Source of the DNA: Spirochaeta cellobiosiphila DSM 17781
GTDB taxonomy: Bacteria > Spirochaetota > Spirochaetia > DSM-17781
Assembly: GCF_000426705.1 (NCBI RefSeq)
Contig: NZ_AUFW01000012.1
Location: 1-64,000, forward strand
Direction of reading: 5' to 3'
Length of the DNA: 64,000 bases
Shown: piece after piece, positions 6,572-15,355 of the stretch
How positions within the stretch are numbered: position 1 is the first letter of the stretch
How the letters are laid out: each line of letters opens with the position of its first letter
The notes under the pieces: generated by a model
What the model was told of the DNA's origin: nothing
What the model saw: only the letters and a program-made list of their open reading frames with translations
Database searches by the model: none
Made by a program: the position numbers and the translations under genes

Positions 6572-7272
6572 TAGGATTGGGCCTTTTCCTGAAGCTTAGC
6601 TCCCTGTGTCCAATTATAATACCCATAGAAAGCATTAATCAGGTAGGCACTCCACATGACGATCATCAAGGGGCCATCTGGGCTTCCATTGACTGTTCGG
6701 ATCGACCACATGATGACTGTAAAGACATTGAGCACAATATAGAGAAGCCATTGTTCCCTAAAACGTTTAGCCGTTAATAAAGTCGCCATGATGGATAAGA
6801 TGTTCGTTGTTGCATCAATATAAGGGGTGTTTTGACCGGCTATCAAGGATAGGGCATAGCCTAAAAGACCAATACCTAGGGCACTAACGAGTAATGTTAA
6901 GGCTACGCCTTTGGAAGACATCTTAAGCATTTCCACTTCACTGGATTCTGCTAAATGCTTCTTCCACATATAGAAACCAATAAAGTTCATAGGAAGAAAG
7001 AAGAATAGGTTTAATCCCATCTCGCCAAACAGGTTATTCTTATAAGCCAGCCAGGCATAACCTAAGGTATTAACCAGTCCATACAGGAAGGACCAGATAT
7101 TCCCCTTAGCTGTTAGAACGACACAAAGAACACCTGTCAAAAATACGATAAGCCCAAAGACATTATCCTTCCAGATTATGGTTAATAGTATGGCAACGGC
7201 TGAAAAAAGGCTAAGCCAAATAAGTTCAAAGGCTTTCCAACCGGAAAACATTTTCTTGAGCTGATGAATCAT
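6571..7272 (-). CDS. pnuC: Nicotinamide riboside transporter PnuC
   Basis: About 233 residues with seven hydrophobic segments and the PnuC-family hallmarks GNIWSFLYGLVNTLGYAWLA and LPMNFIGFYMWKKH. PnuC facilitates nicotinamide riboside entry across the inner membrane, and the downstream NadR-like kinase traps it by phosphorylation. The two genes form an operon with a 1-base overlap. Either GTG 7275 or ATG 7272 could start it; ATG is 8 nt after GGGAG and is preferred. No NAD-linked regulator site was recognised upstream. Confidence 0.9.
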   Translation of the reverse strand: MIHQLKKMFSGWKAFELIWLSLFSAVAILLTIIWKDNVFGLIVFLTGVLCVVLTAKGNIWSFLYGLVNTLGYAWLAYKNNLFGEMGLNLFFFLPMNFIGFYMWKKHLAESSEVEMLKMSSKGVALTLLVSALGIGLLGYALSLIAGQNTPYIDATTNILSIMATLLTAKRFREQWLLYIVLNVFTVIMWSIRTVNGSPDGPLMIVMWSAYLINAFYGYYNWTQGAKLQEKAQS

Positions 7273-7306
7273 CACTTTTTCTCCCTTTGTTCTTAAATGA
7301 GAACAT

Positions 7307-7352
7307 AAAAAAAAGCTCCATCCGAACCAACATGGTTGATTCTTAGGAGCTT
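7307..7352 (-). terminator. Terminator after tRNA-Ala
   Basis: In the minus direction an AAGCTCC/GGAGCTT stem (7346-7352 with 7313-7319) encloses a second small stem (AACCA/TGGTT) and is followed by a run of eight T (from 7307). It separates the tRNA transcript from pnuC. Confidence 0.75.
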
Positions 7353-7390
7353 ATTATCATTGTAAAATGATTAACTTGTATCCACAAAAG

Positions 7391-7464
<74 letters not shown>

Positions 7465-7506
7465 AAGTTGAAACAAGAATAGTGAGAATACACTTTTTTG
7501 TCAATA

Positions 7507-9693
7507 TTATAGAAACAGACGAACACTACCCTTTGGTTGTTCGGGGAGCTTTCTAAGAACAATCATAGTAAAATCATCGGCGAATTGTCCTTCGTTTTTT
7601 CGGACATCTCCCCATTTAGCAAAATTCTTTACCCTGTCTCTAATCTTTTCAATAATATCTTTAGGATGGAGATCTTTGAATTCCATAAGCAGATCTTTTA
7701 ATCTTTCCAAACCGAATTGTTCCTGATCTTGGTTTTTAGCCTCTATAACGCCATCTGTATAGAGGATAAGGACATCTCCGGGACTCATAAAAAACTCTCC
7801 CACTGAGGAGGCGGCTTTCACATATTCTGACAATCCCAAGTATCCTGTTTGACGTATGAGCTTGGTTAGTTCTTCAATACTATCTGTTTCTTTATGATAG
7901 AGTAGGCCTATTTCATGTGCTCCGGAATGGAGGAAATACCCCTCTTTTTCCACGAAGTAGTTTTGGGTCATAAATTTATCGCTACCAATTCTATCTCTAT
8001 TTATTGTACACAGTACGGTATTAACAATGTCATATATGGTATCAATATCAAATTCCAGACTTACCTGTTTACTTACTTCCAGGATACTATGAAGACTAGT
8101 GAGCTGCATGAGGGCAACCATCCCTGAAGCTAATCCATGACCGGTTACATCTCCGATTCCTAAGTAATTACCAAAGGGGGTATTGATAATGTCATAGACA
8201 TCTCCCCCCACTTCTGTGGCTGTTTCCATAAAAGCAGCTGTTTCATATCCAGGAAGCTCTATGGTCCGCGGTAGAATGGAAACTTGAATATTCTTCGCTG
8301 TCTCCATTTCGCTTTGCAATCTTGATCTTTCTTTTTGATATTCTTTACCATCCATGATTTGAAAGATCAATCCCAGGGATTCAGATAGTTCTGTCAGGAC
8401 ATCCATTTCACTGGGATATATTTTGTTAAAACTATCTTTATAAAGAATGATCATACCTGTTAAGCTGCGGTGATCGCTAATGGGAACAGCACAGAGTAAT
8501 CTTTGTAGACCTAAGTAGAGGCGGGGAATGTTTTGTTCTATAAGGATTTCATGAGGGGCATTGAGTACCCTTTTTACTATCGATTCTCCCCAGTCCGTTA
8601 TGTCTTTCAATTCTGTGTCTTCGAGTTTTTCTAGATCATAGCTTGTCTTTAGGATAATTTCATTGATCTTTTCTCTGGACATGTTTTTAATATTTTCTAC
8701 TGCTTTCATGGGAGTGCAGTATCCGGTTATATGTTCCGGATTTTCTACCTCCAGAATTCTCTGAGCATTACAGCGGTAGATGATGATACCTGTGAATTGG
8801 TATTCCGGGAGGATAAGCCGGGTAAATATTTTGGATAGGGCATCATCTATGGTGTGTTGTATGATGTGCTTCTCTTCGTCTTCAGGACTGTTAATGACCT
8901 TTTTTAAGAGGACAGTATTATTGTGAACCCTTTCATCCTGCCGTTTGAGTTCTTTTCGTAAATGGTAGTTATTCCAAAAGAAGTACTCCGATACAACCCT
9001 TACTATGTAAGCGGAATTAAGGATAAAAAAAGGTATTAAGCTTATATGTGTGGTCCCATCCTTTTGTATGATGACGACCGTATAGTATAGCCCTACCAGT
9101 CCCATAAGGACAAAAGGATAGTTACGTTTTCTGATAACACCTGTCAATAAATTAAACAGTTGAAATAGGCAAATAGCGAGGTTAATCAATAAGAGCAAGA
9201 CAAATAAGCTTGATAATAATTTTGTGTAATAGGGATAGATAGTTCCCTTAGCCAAATTGAGCTCTGAAGCAAATTTATAATAGAGGCCAAATAAGTATTG
9301 TTCATTTAATCTAAGGGGAGGGCTTATGTATAAAATAAGAAGTATTACTGTTAGCAGAAGGAAAGGGATTTTTAAATACTTAAGCCTGTCATTAAAATCT
9401 TCGCTTAAGTAACTTTTATCTATTCGTTTGGAATGTATGGAATACTCTAAGGTCGCAAGTCCGATAAAGTAAAGATAGAGAAAGGTCATGATACTTTGGG
9501 TGTTGAGAAATAATAACTCCTGTGGAAAATGATCGTATGTCGCCTGAAGTAGTCCATTGGCAACCATGAATAAAGTAGAACCAATGAGGGCATTACTTTT
9601 TTTGTCATGTCCTTTTGTCAGTATTCGTTCAAACCATATTAGGGTGGTAAATATAAGGATTGGTAGAAAGCTGAACAGGTGAAATGAATTCAT
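7507..9693 (-). CDS. Membrane-bound SpoIIE-type PP2C phosphatase
   Basis: 728 residues. Residues about 1-240 hold roughly seven hydrophobic segments. Residues about 250-450 are a sensor-like region (GAF-like strand/helix pattern, no firm call) with a helical linker. Residues 475-715 are a SpoIIE/RsbU-type PP2C domain with the metal-binding motifs GGDVYDI, GIGDVTGHGLASGMVA, LYTDGVIEA and GQFADDFTMIVL. Such phosphatases dephosphorylate STAS proteins in partner-switching cascades. It is the last gene of the operon, 3 nt after the STAS-like gene, which is the obvious substrate. The signal sensed by the membrane part is unknown. Confidence 0.9.
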   Translation of the reverse strand: MNSFHLFSFLPILIFTTLIWFERILTKGHDKKSNALIGSTLFMVANGLLQATYDHFPQELLFLNTQSIMTFLYLYFIGLATLEYSIHSKRIDKSYLSEDFNDRLKYLKIPFLLLTVILLILYISPPLRLNEQYLFGLYYKFASELNLAKGTIYPYYTKLLSSLFVLLLLINLAICLFQLFNLLTGVIRKRNYPFVLMGLVGLYYTVVIIQKDGTTHISLIPFFILNSAYIVRVVSEYFFWNNYHLRKELKRQDERVHNNTVLLKKVINSPEDEEKHIIQHTIDDALSKIFTRLILPEYQFTGIIIYRCNAQRILEVENPEHITGYCTPMKAVENIKNMSREKINEIILKTSYDLEKLEDTELKDITDWGESIVKRVLNAPHEILIEQNIPRLYLGLQRLLCAVPISDHRSLTGMIILYKDSFNKIYPSEMDVLTELSESLGLIFQIMDGKEYQKERSRLQSEMETAKNIQVSILPRTIELPGYETAAFMETATEVGGDVYDIINTPFGNYLGIGDVTGHGLASGMVALMQLTSLHSILEVSKQVSLEFDIDTIYDIVNTVLCTINRDRIGSDKFMTQNYFVEKEGYFLHSGAHEIGLLYHKETDSIEELTKLIRQTGYLGLSEYVKAASSVGEFFMSPGDVLILYTDGVIEAKNQDQEQFGLERLKDLLMEFKDLHPKDIIEKIRDRVKNFAKWGDVRKNEGQFADDFTMIVLRKLPEQPKGSVRLFL

Positions 9694-9696
9694 TAA

Positions 9697-10077
9697 TTAC
9701 TCAACGGTAACGGCTCCGGGGACTAGGTAAGTTAAGGTTGGTAGAGAGGTAACTTGCCATGTGATACTTTTATTATGAATAATTTTGATCAGGTATTTAT
9801 TATGCTCTGATAATAAGGCCATTTTCATTATCCACTTGGCTAAGGCTTTGATTCCACTGGAATTGAGAAAGCTGAGCTTATTGAAGTCAACTTCTATGTA
9901 ATCAAAACCTTGTTCACAGGCACCGGTATGGATTTTGTCAAAGAGGGGATCCAGTATCTGGCTGGGATCCTGCATATCGATGTCTCCTTCAAAAATTAAT
10001 CGTAATCCTGAATCAATATCCTCAACCTGGATTTTTACCCTGTCTTCATTGATATTTTCTATTTGTAGCTTATTCAT
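9697..10077 (-). CDS. STAS-fold regulator (Slr1659/SiaC-like)
   Basis: A 126-residue STAS-like protein. The N-terminal strands LRLIFEGDIDMQDPSQIL and the central YIEVDFNKLSFLNSSGIKAL segment match anti-anti-sigma domains, whose phosphorylatable Ser lies in the LNSSGI motif (about residue 72-73). It carries insertions relative to SpoIIAA, as in the Slr1659 and SiaC groups. The likely role is as the phospho-switch between the upstream ATPase-fold protein (kinase or binding partner) and the downstream SpoIIE phosphatase. Its start overlaps the preceding gene by 8 nt behind GGAG. Confidence 0.75.
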   Translation of the reverse strand: MNKLQIENINEDRVKIQVEDIDSGLRLIFEGDIDMQDPSQILDPLFDKIHTGACEQGFDYIEVDFNKLSFLNSSGIKALAKWIMKMALLSEHNKYLIKIIHNKSITWQVTSLPTLTYLVPGAVTVE

Positions 10078-10567
10078 TTGAAGAATCTCCTGTATTGGAC
10101 CAGTCGGCCTCGATTGTAATGGTGATCATATCGTCCTCATTCGTTTCCATAGAAAGCTTTGCCCCCACTTCATAGCGTATTCTGGCTAATCCCAGTTGGC
10201 TTTTTCCGTCCTCCCGTGTGGCTGCGATTTTCATTTGGGATACATAGGCTTCCAGAGGGTCACCTTCATTGATACGACTATAGATGGCTTTTAGTTCTTT
10301 TATAGAAGACTTGTCACCTTTGTTGGTGACCGAGGCTGTTATTCTTTGTTCGTCTGGAAAGACTTGTACGATGATTCCTGTTTCTTCCCCATGGGCATAT
10401 TTAACGGCATTCTCCAATAATTCACTGGCTGCCATTGCTATGGCATCGGCCTTGGCTGTGTTATCTATTGCAATGGCTAGAAAGTTTTGGATAAAACTTC
10501 TAGCTGGTGCAATATATTTCCATCTTGGGCCAAACTTCAGCTCAATATAGCCTCTTGTATTGGACAT
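10070..10567 (-). CDS. ATPase-fold (HATPase_c) anti-sigma-like regulator (Slr1658/SiaB-like)
   Basis: A 165-residue GHKL ATPase-fold protein. The N-box ASELLENAVKYAHG is at about residue 45-58, followed by strands resembling RsbW/SpoIIAB (IIVQVFPDEQRITASVTNKG). The canonical glycine-rich ATP lid is degenerate: instead of a GxGxxG run, KSQLGLARIRYEVGA follows. That is typical of the Slr1658/SiaB-type subgroup. It probably binds or phosphorylates the STAS-like partner encoded next. It heads a three-gene operon and has a purine-rich ribosome-binding site. No sigma factor gene adjoins, so the output may not be transcriptional. Confidence 0.75.
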   Translation of the reverse strand: MSNTRGYIELKFGPRWKYIAPARSFIQNFLAIAIDNTAKADAIAMAASELLENAVKYAHGEETGIIVQVFPDEQRITASVTNKGDKSSIKELKAIYSRINEGDPLEAYVSQMKIAATREDGKSQLGLARIRYEVGAKLSMETNEDDMITITIEADWSNTGDSSNE

Positions 10568-10643
10568 TTATCCTCGTTTCTCCTTATTGATAATTCAATA
10601 TTAGGACAAGGCATGTCAGAAATCAAACAAAAAGATTGGTGAA

Positions 10644-11618
10644 TTACCAGCGGAGAAGGTTTCCCGCATAAGTAAGACCTGCTCCAAATCCAACGGTTAT
10701 AATAAGGTTACCCCTGTGAAGTAAGCCCTTTTCTTCCATTTCACCTAAGGCGATAGGAATGGAAGCAGCACTGGTGTTCGCATAGAACTCCATGTCGGTA
10801 AAGAATTTCTCTAAAGGGATTCCGGTTCGTTTGGCACAAGCTTCAATGATTCTAATATTGGCCTGGTGGGGAACAATATAATCAATATCGTCTATGGTGT
10901 AATTATTTCTGTCTAGTAGATCAAGTATTGTCTTACCTATGACTTTAACGGCAAAGTTATAAACCCTGCGACCATTCATGGTTACAAAGGGACTCTTGTC
11001 TGTTTCGTTCTTAGGATAACGGCTTCCTCCCGCTTCTCTTATGAGATAAGGGGCTCCAGATCCATCAGACCCAAGAATGGAATCAAGTATATAGGATTCT
11101 TCTTTTTCCTGTTGAGAAAGGACAACCGCCCCTGCACCATCACCAAAGAGTACACAAGTGTCTCTATCCGTCCAGTCAATGATTCGTGAGAATACCTCTG
11201 TACCTATCACTAATACATGTTTGTAAGAACCGGATGCTATAAAGTTTTTGCCTGTTTCCAGAGCGTATGCGAATCCAGAGCAGGCTGCTGATATATCCAT
11301 AGCCGCTGCATTTCTGGCACCTAACTTATCCTGTACCAGACTGGCTGTAGAGGGAAAGCTATTATGATCGGGAGTGGAAGTCGCCAATATAATGATGTCG
11401 ATATCATCAGCACTTATGGCTGCCTTTTCAATAGCTTTTAATGAGGCTTCTACGGCTAAGTCAGAGGCTGCTTGATCGGGACCAGCTATTCTGCGCTCTC
11501 TAATTCCTGTATGGGAGTATATCCATTCATCATTGGTATCTACCATAGAGGATAATTCCTCATTTGTGCGTATATAATCAGGTACATAATAACCTGTAGA
11601 TTGTATAAAGGCTTTCAA
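10644..11618 (-). CDS. fabH: Beta-ketoacyl-ACP synthase III
   Basis: A 324-residue KAS III. The catalytic Cys lies in DISAACSGFAYALETG (about residue 112), His in VPHQANIRI (about 250), and Asn in YANTSAASIP (about 280). The C-terminal GFGAGLTYAGNLLRW is typical. The enzyme condenses acetyl-CoA or a branched acyl-CoA with malonyl-ACP to start fatty acid synthesis. It starts with TTG 11618 behind AAGGAG. It is separated by 7 kb from the fabD-fabG-fabF operon and has its own promoter with a palindromic spacer. Confidence 0.95.
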   Translation of the reverse strand: MKAFIQSTGYYVPDYIRTNEELSSMVDTNDEWIYSHTGIRERRIAGPDQAASDLAVEASLKAIEKAAISADDIDIIILATSTPDHNSFPSTASLVQDKLGARNAAAMDISAACSGFAYALETGKNFIASGSYKHVLVIGTEVFSRIIDWTDRDTCVLFGDGAGAVVLSQQEKEESYILDSILGSDGSGAPYLIREAGGSRYPKNETDKSPFVTMNGRRVYNFAVKVIGKTILDLLDRNNYTIDDIDYIVPHQANIRIIEACAKRTGIPLEKFFTDMEFYANTSAASIPIALGEMEEKGLLHRGNLIITVGFGAGLTYAGNLLRW

Positions 11619-11643
11619 TTTTAACTCCTTGAACGTCAGATGA

Positions 11644-11673
11644 ATACTACCTTGAGCTTACTAGCTCGGTCAA
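11644..11673 (-). promoter_or_regulatory. fabH promoter with palindromic spacer
   Basis: On the minus strand TTGACC and TAGTAT are separated by 18 nt. The spacer holds the palindrome GAGCT-AGTA-AGCTC (11654-11667), a possible operator. Confidence 0.45.
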
Positions 11674-11698
11674 TAGTTGAATATTTAATGTTACATAA

Positions 11699-13720
11699 TC
11701 AATTATTCTTTTCAGAAAACAAATAATTAATGCAATCCTGAATAACAAGTGTAAACTGTTTGCCCTGTTGGGTGTAACCTTTTTTACCCTTTCTGGGACA
11801 ACTTTGAGGACAAGCTCCTTGATGATTCTCTTTGATTTGACAAACCCTGCTTATGAACAGAGGGGGATTAAAAGGGGAAGGGTTAAGCTCTATATAAGGA
11901 AGAATGAAAAGAAGCTTATCACCCAACAAGTCTTCAAAAAAGGACAGACTTTCCGAGTTTGCTGCATACAGCCCGTAATCTATAAAAAAGAAAATGTTAT
12001 TTCTTTCTTTATTATGTACAGCCCAATGAAGGTGAGCAGGATTGGATAATCCAAGGACAATAGGAGCCTTCAAGGTACTAATGAAGTTCTCTAAATGGTT
12101 GAAATATAAGGAACTATTCCAAATGACAGGTGCCAATGGTAGGTAATAGCGACCATCTTCTTGATACATAGAATCTTCTGTTACATTATTGAGATCCACA
12201 TAAAAGGGGAGTTCCGTTTGGGGATCAACCATTCTGGCTCGTGTGGTATATAGCTCCTGTGGTGGTAAAGCTCTGTTGGTTAAGGAAGCTCTTAATTTTT
12301 CTCCTTCTTTCAAATAATAGGACTCTATGTATTCATAGAAGCTATTCTTTATTCGTTTTAGATCTTTTGGTGGGATGAAGAGTTTATTGAATTGGGGATC
12401 TATAGTGCTTGGTTTCAAAGTATAAAAGGAGGTCCCTGATTTACTGAATTGCTCGGCTATTACATCGGCTAAGCCTTGTGTTCCCCGGGCATCTTCTCTG
12501 CTAATGGGGGTTTGCCATGCAAAGCTGTCCGTCTTGATCGTAAGTAAGTCCTCCTGTTCCAAGGTGATATCTGCTTCTATCTCTGTTTTATAGACCTTAT
12601 AGGAATGGTCTTTATATTCTTTGACCGCTCTGTTTTGTGGAGATATATGATAGAGCAATGTGTCTATAGGTATGTTGATGTCACTTATGAGCTTTCCTGA
12701 TTTGTCTAATTGAGCTGCAAAACCAACCCGTTTTGGGGGGGAGTATTGCTTATCGAGGAACATCAACCCATCATGGTTCTTGAACTGCTTCAGTCTTTTA
12801 TATTGATACCCATTAGGGGTCTTTTTTGTTATCACAGCACAGGGTAATCCTTCATGACCGGGATTCTCAGGGGTTGTTTTTAAGGTCCCCATGGTCGATC
12901 TTTGGAAGGAGAGCCTTAATTCCTCTTCATGATTTTGGGCTTCCTCCAGCTTGTCGTCCAGTAAATTACGGTAATAAGCCGCAGAGTGGTAGGCGTATTG
13001 CGGGCTTTTCATTCTGCCTTCGATCTTCAAACTAGTGACACCGATTTGGACTAATTCCTGTATTTTCTTGCCATAGAAGATATCCCTTCCGGAGAAGTGA
13101 TAGGCTTTCTTTTTATGATCGTCATTGAACCATGTTCGACAGATCTGACCGCATTGTCCTTTATTGCCAGACCTGTGAATCAGCAATCCTGAAGCTAAGC
13201 ATAGACCGGAAAATCCATAGCAATAGGCCCCATGTATGAATACTTCCAATTCTAATTCGGGGACAGCCTCTTTGATTCTTTTGATCTCACTGATCTTGAG
13301 CTCTCTAGCCAGAACGGCTCTGGTAAAACCATTTTCATAGAGAAACTGGGCTCCGTTGACATTATGAACGGCCATTTGGGTAGATCCATGGAGAGGCAGA
13401 TGGGGATAATTCTTCTTTAATAGGTGATAAACACCCCAGTCCTGGATGATACAAGCCTCTATAGGGAGCTTCGTGATTTGAGGTAACAATTCCGTCAGGT
13501 TTTGAAGGTCTTCATTGCTGTGAATGGTATTGATCGCTAGATAAAGGGAGGTCCCTTTGTTGGCTGTTTTGAGTCTACGAACTTGTTCTAAAGTAAAATT
13601 TTCCGCTTTCTGTCTTGCGCTAAATTGTTTGAGTCCTAAGTACAGAGCATCTGCTCCTCCCTGGACGGCATAAATCGCTGTGTTAAAACTACCAGCTGGT
13701 GATAAGAGCTCTGTACCCAT
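11699..13720 (-). CDS. U32 peptidase-family protein (RlhA-like)
   Basis: 673 residues. The U32 barrel occupies about residues 1-300: LLSPAGSFNTAIYAVQGGADA at the start, the family signature ELEVFIHGAYCYGFSGLC, and the CGQICR cysteine motif. A DUF3656-like region and a C-terminal extension follow, with further cysteines (about CQIKENHQGACPQSC). Length and architecture match RlhA, a 23S rRNA cytidine hydroxylase, rather than the shorter TrhP tRNA hydroxylases. Assignment to rRNA hydroxylation is an inference. No Shine-Dalgarno sequence precedes ATG 13720. A TATAAT box ends 7 nt upstream, suggesting a leaderless message. Confidence 0.85.
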   Translation of the reverse strand: MGTELLSPAGSFNTAIYAVQGGADALYLGLKQFSARQKAENFTLEQVRRLKTANKGTSLYLAINTIHSNEDLQNLTELLPQITKLPIEACIIQDWGVYHLLKKNYPHLPLHGSTQMAVHNVNGAQFLYENGFTRAVLARELKISEIKRIKEAVPELELEVFIHGAYCYGFSGLCLASGLLIHRSGNKGQCGQICRTWFNDDHKKKAYHFSGRDIFYGKKIQELVQIGVTSLKIEGRMKSPQYAYHSAAYYRNLLDDKLEEAQNHEEELRLSFQRSTMGTLKTTPENPGHEGLPCAVITKKTPNGYQYKRLKQFKNHDGLMFLDKQYSPPKRVGFAAQLDKSGKLISDINIPIDTLLYHISPQNRAVKEYKDHSYKVYKTEIEADITLEQEDLLTIKTDSFAWQTPISREDARGTQGLADVIAEQFSKSGTSFYTLKPSTIDPQFNKLFIPPKDLKRIKNSFYEYIESYYLKEGEKLRASLTNRALPPQELYTTRARMVDPQTELPFYVDLNNVTEDSMYQEDGRYYLPLAPVIWNSSLYFNHLENFISTLKAPIVLGLSNPAHLHWAVHNKERNNIFFFIDYGLYAANSESLSFFEDLLGDKLLFILPYIELNPSPFNPPLFISRVCQIKENHQGACPQSCPRKGKKGYTQQGKQFTLVIQDCINYLFSEKNN

Positions 13721-13727
13721 AAAAAGA

Positions 13728-13756
13728 ATTATAGATTAGAATAGAAAGCTATGAAA
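13728..13756 (-). promoter_or_regulatory. Promoter of the U32 gene, start codon at predicted +1
   Basis: On the minus strand TTTCAT (weak -35, overlapping the bpt start codon) and TATAAT are 17 nt apart. The -10 box ends 7 nt before ATG 13720. The divergent bpt ATG (13751) has TAGAAT at 13737-13742, 8 nt upstream of its start. Only 30 bp separate the two start codons. Confidence 0.5.
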
Positions 13757-14452
13757 TACCTAGAGAAGCCTAAGTTTTCACATCCTTCAGCCTGTCCCTA
13801 TATTGAAGGAGAAGAATATCGACAGGAATATTTCTTGGCCTATGATGTTAATGAAGTCGAACTGGATGAGTTGTTTGAAGCAGGCTGGCGCCGGTTTGGG
13901 GCCTATTTTTTTCGACCTGCCTGTCGATTTTGTCGTAAATGTATCCCCATAAGAACGGTTATCCCCGAATTAAATCTAAGCAAAAGTCAGAGAAGAGTAA
14001 TGAAGAAGAATGCTGATACCCGTGTCATCGTAAATCCTTTGCGTTATGATGAAAGGCATTTTGAGATCTATAAAAAACATTCTTTGATAAAGTTCCACAA
14101 CGAAGAGGATGAAGAAGCCTTTAAGCAATCTTTTTACTTGCCTGCGGCTCCTTGTGGAATCATAGAGTACTACAGGGATAATATCCTGGTAGCTTTTGGG
14201 TTCCTGGATTTTGGTAAAGAATCATTGTCCAGTGTTTACTTTGTCTATGATCCGGATTATTCCCAGTATAGTTTAGGAAGCTTCAGTGTGATAACCGAGA
14301 TAAAGTTAGGGCAGAAATGGGGAAAGCGACATTATAATCTGGGATTCTGGATAAAGGAAAACCGATCTATGAGCTACAAAGACCGGTTTAAACCCTGTGA
14401 GATAATGGACTGGGATAACTACCAGTGGAATAGGCTAGATGAGGTGAAATAG
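13751..14452 (+). CDS. bpt: Aspartate/glutamate leucyltransferase (Bpt family)
   Basis: A 233-residue ATE/Bpt aminoacyl-tRNA-protein transferase. The N-terminal domain carries the paired-cysteine motif CRFCRKCIPIR (about residue 57-67), and the C-terminal GNAT-like fold has SSVYFVYDPDYSQYSLG. The family transfers an amino acid from aminoacyl-tRNA to N-terminal acidic residues, marking proteins for ClpS/ClpAP degradation. No Shine-Dalgarno sequence is seen, and the start lies 30 bp from the divergent U32 gene. The 3' end overlaps the convergent antiporter gene by 18 nt. Confidence 0.93.
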   Translation: MKYLEKPKFSHPSACPYIEGEEYRQEYFLAYDVNEVELDELFEAGWRRFGAYFFRPACRFCRKCIPIRTVIPELNLSKSQRRVMKKNADTRVIVNPLRYDERHFEIYKKHSLIKFHNEEDEEAFKQSFYLPAAPCGIIEYYRDNILVAFGFLDFGKESLSSVYFVYDPDYSQYSLGSFSVITEIKLGQKWGKRHYNLGFWIKENRSMSYKDRFKPCEIMDWDNYQWNRLDEVK

Positions 14453-15352
14453 CCTTCCAATAAAAAAACCGTATAGGACGACCAAAAAGGCTCCCTCTCC
14501 TCTATTAACTCTCTTGTCAACGGTTAACAGAATGAAGAGTACAGTTGTTCCCATAAACATAGGAAGGGAAAAATCAATAATGCTCTGGGGAACTTTAAGG
14601 GTACTTATTAACCCGGGTATTCCGATAACCGCAAGCGAATTAAAGATATTAGACCCAATTACATTTCCTACGGCCATCTCTGCATTATTTCTCTTTGCAG
14701 CGGAAATGGTCACCATTACCTCTGGTAGACTCGTTCCTAGAGCTACAGCACTTAGGGCTATAACTTCCTCAGGAATCTTGGCTATTGTGGCAATATGGAT
14801 AACAGATTCCACTGTATATTGAGCCCCAAAAAAGATAACAACAGGTGAAATCACGAGTGTTATTATTCCCAACGCTGTCATTTTAACCTTTTCCGGCACA
14901 TCTTGATTATCACCAGATATGCTTTGAAAGAGGTATACAACCAGAACAATCAAACAGAATATGGCTTCACCTGTGGTGACTTGCCCGTCTTTCATAAAAA
15001 GATAAAGCATTAAAGCTGAACCAAAAATAAAGGGCAAATCAATATTCAGAATGTCATGGGTTATGGTTAAACGTTTGCTTAAGATGGCTGCAATACCCAG
15101 TACGAGAAATATATTTGTGATGTTGGAGCCAAGTACATTCCCGACAACAATTTCCGAACTTCCTTTTGCTATCGCAAATAGGCTGGATACTAATTCGGGA
15201 AGGCTTGTTCCCACACCAATTATAAGAACGCCAACCAAAAAGGTTGGCATTCCTAAAGCTATACCTGCTTGTTCAGCAGATTCTATGAATTTGTCTGAAG
15301 CTATGACTAAAGCCGCCATACTTATGATAAAGACAAATAACCATATAAGCAT
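14435..15352 (-). CDS. Ca2+/Na+ antiporter (CaCA family, YrbG-like)
   Basis: 305 residues with about ten hydrophobic helices and the two alpha-repeat signatures of the CaCA superfamily: GVGTSLPELVSSLFAIAKG with NVLGSNITNIFLVLG (N-terminal), and ALGTSLPEVMVTISAAKR with GNVIGSNIFNSLAVIG (C-terminal). It exchanges Na+ for Ca2+ across the inner membrane. It lies 3 nt downstream of oadB in the same direction, so it is very probably cotranscribed with the sodium-pumping decarboxylase that would make the gradient it uses. Confidence 0.92.
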   Translation of the reverse strand: MLIWLFVFIISMAALVIASDKFIESAEQAGIALGMPTFLVGVLIIGVGTSLPELVSSLFAIAKGSSEIVVGNVLGSNITNIFLVLGIAAILSKRLTITHDILNIDLPFIFGSALMLYLFMKDGQVTTGEAIFCLIVLVVYLFQSISGDNQDVPEKVKMTALGIITLVISPVVIFFGAQYTVESVIHIATIAKIPEEVIALSAVALGTSLPEVMVTISAAKRNNAEMAVGNVIGSNIFNSLAVIGIPGLISTLKVPQSIIDFSLPMFMGTTVLFILLTVDKRVNRGEGAFLVVLYGFFIGRLFHLI

Positions 15353-15355
15353 ATA

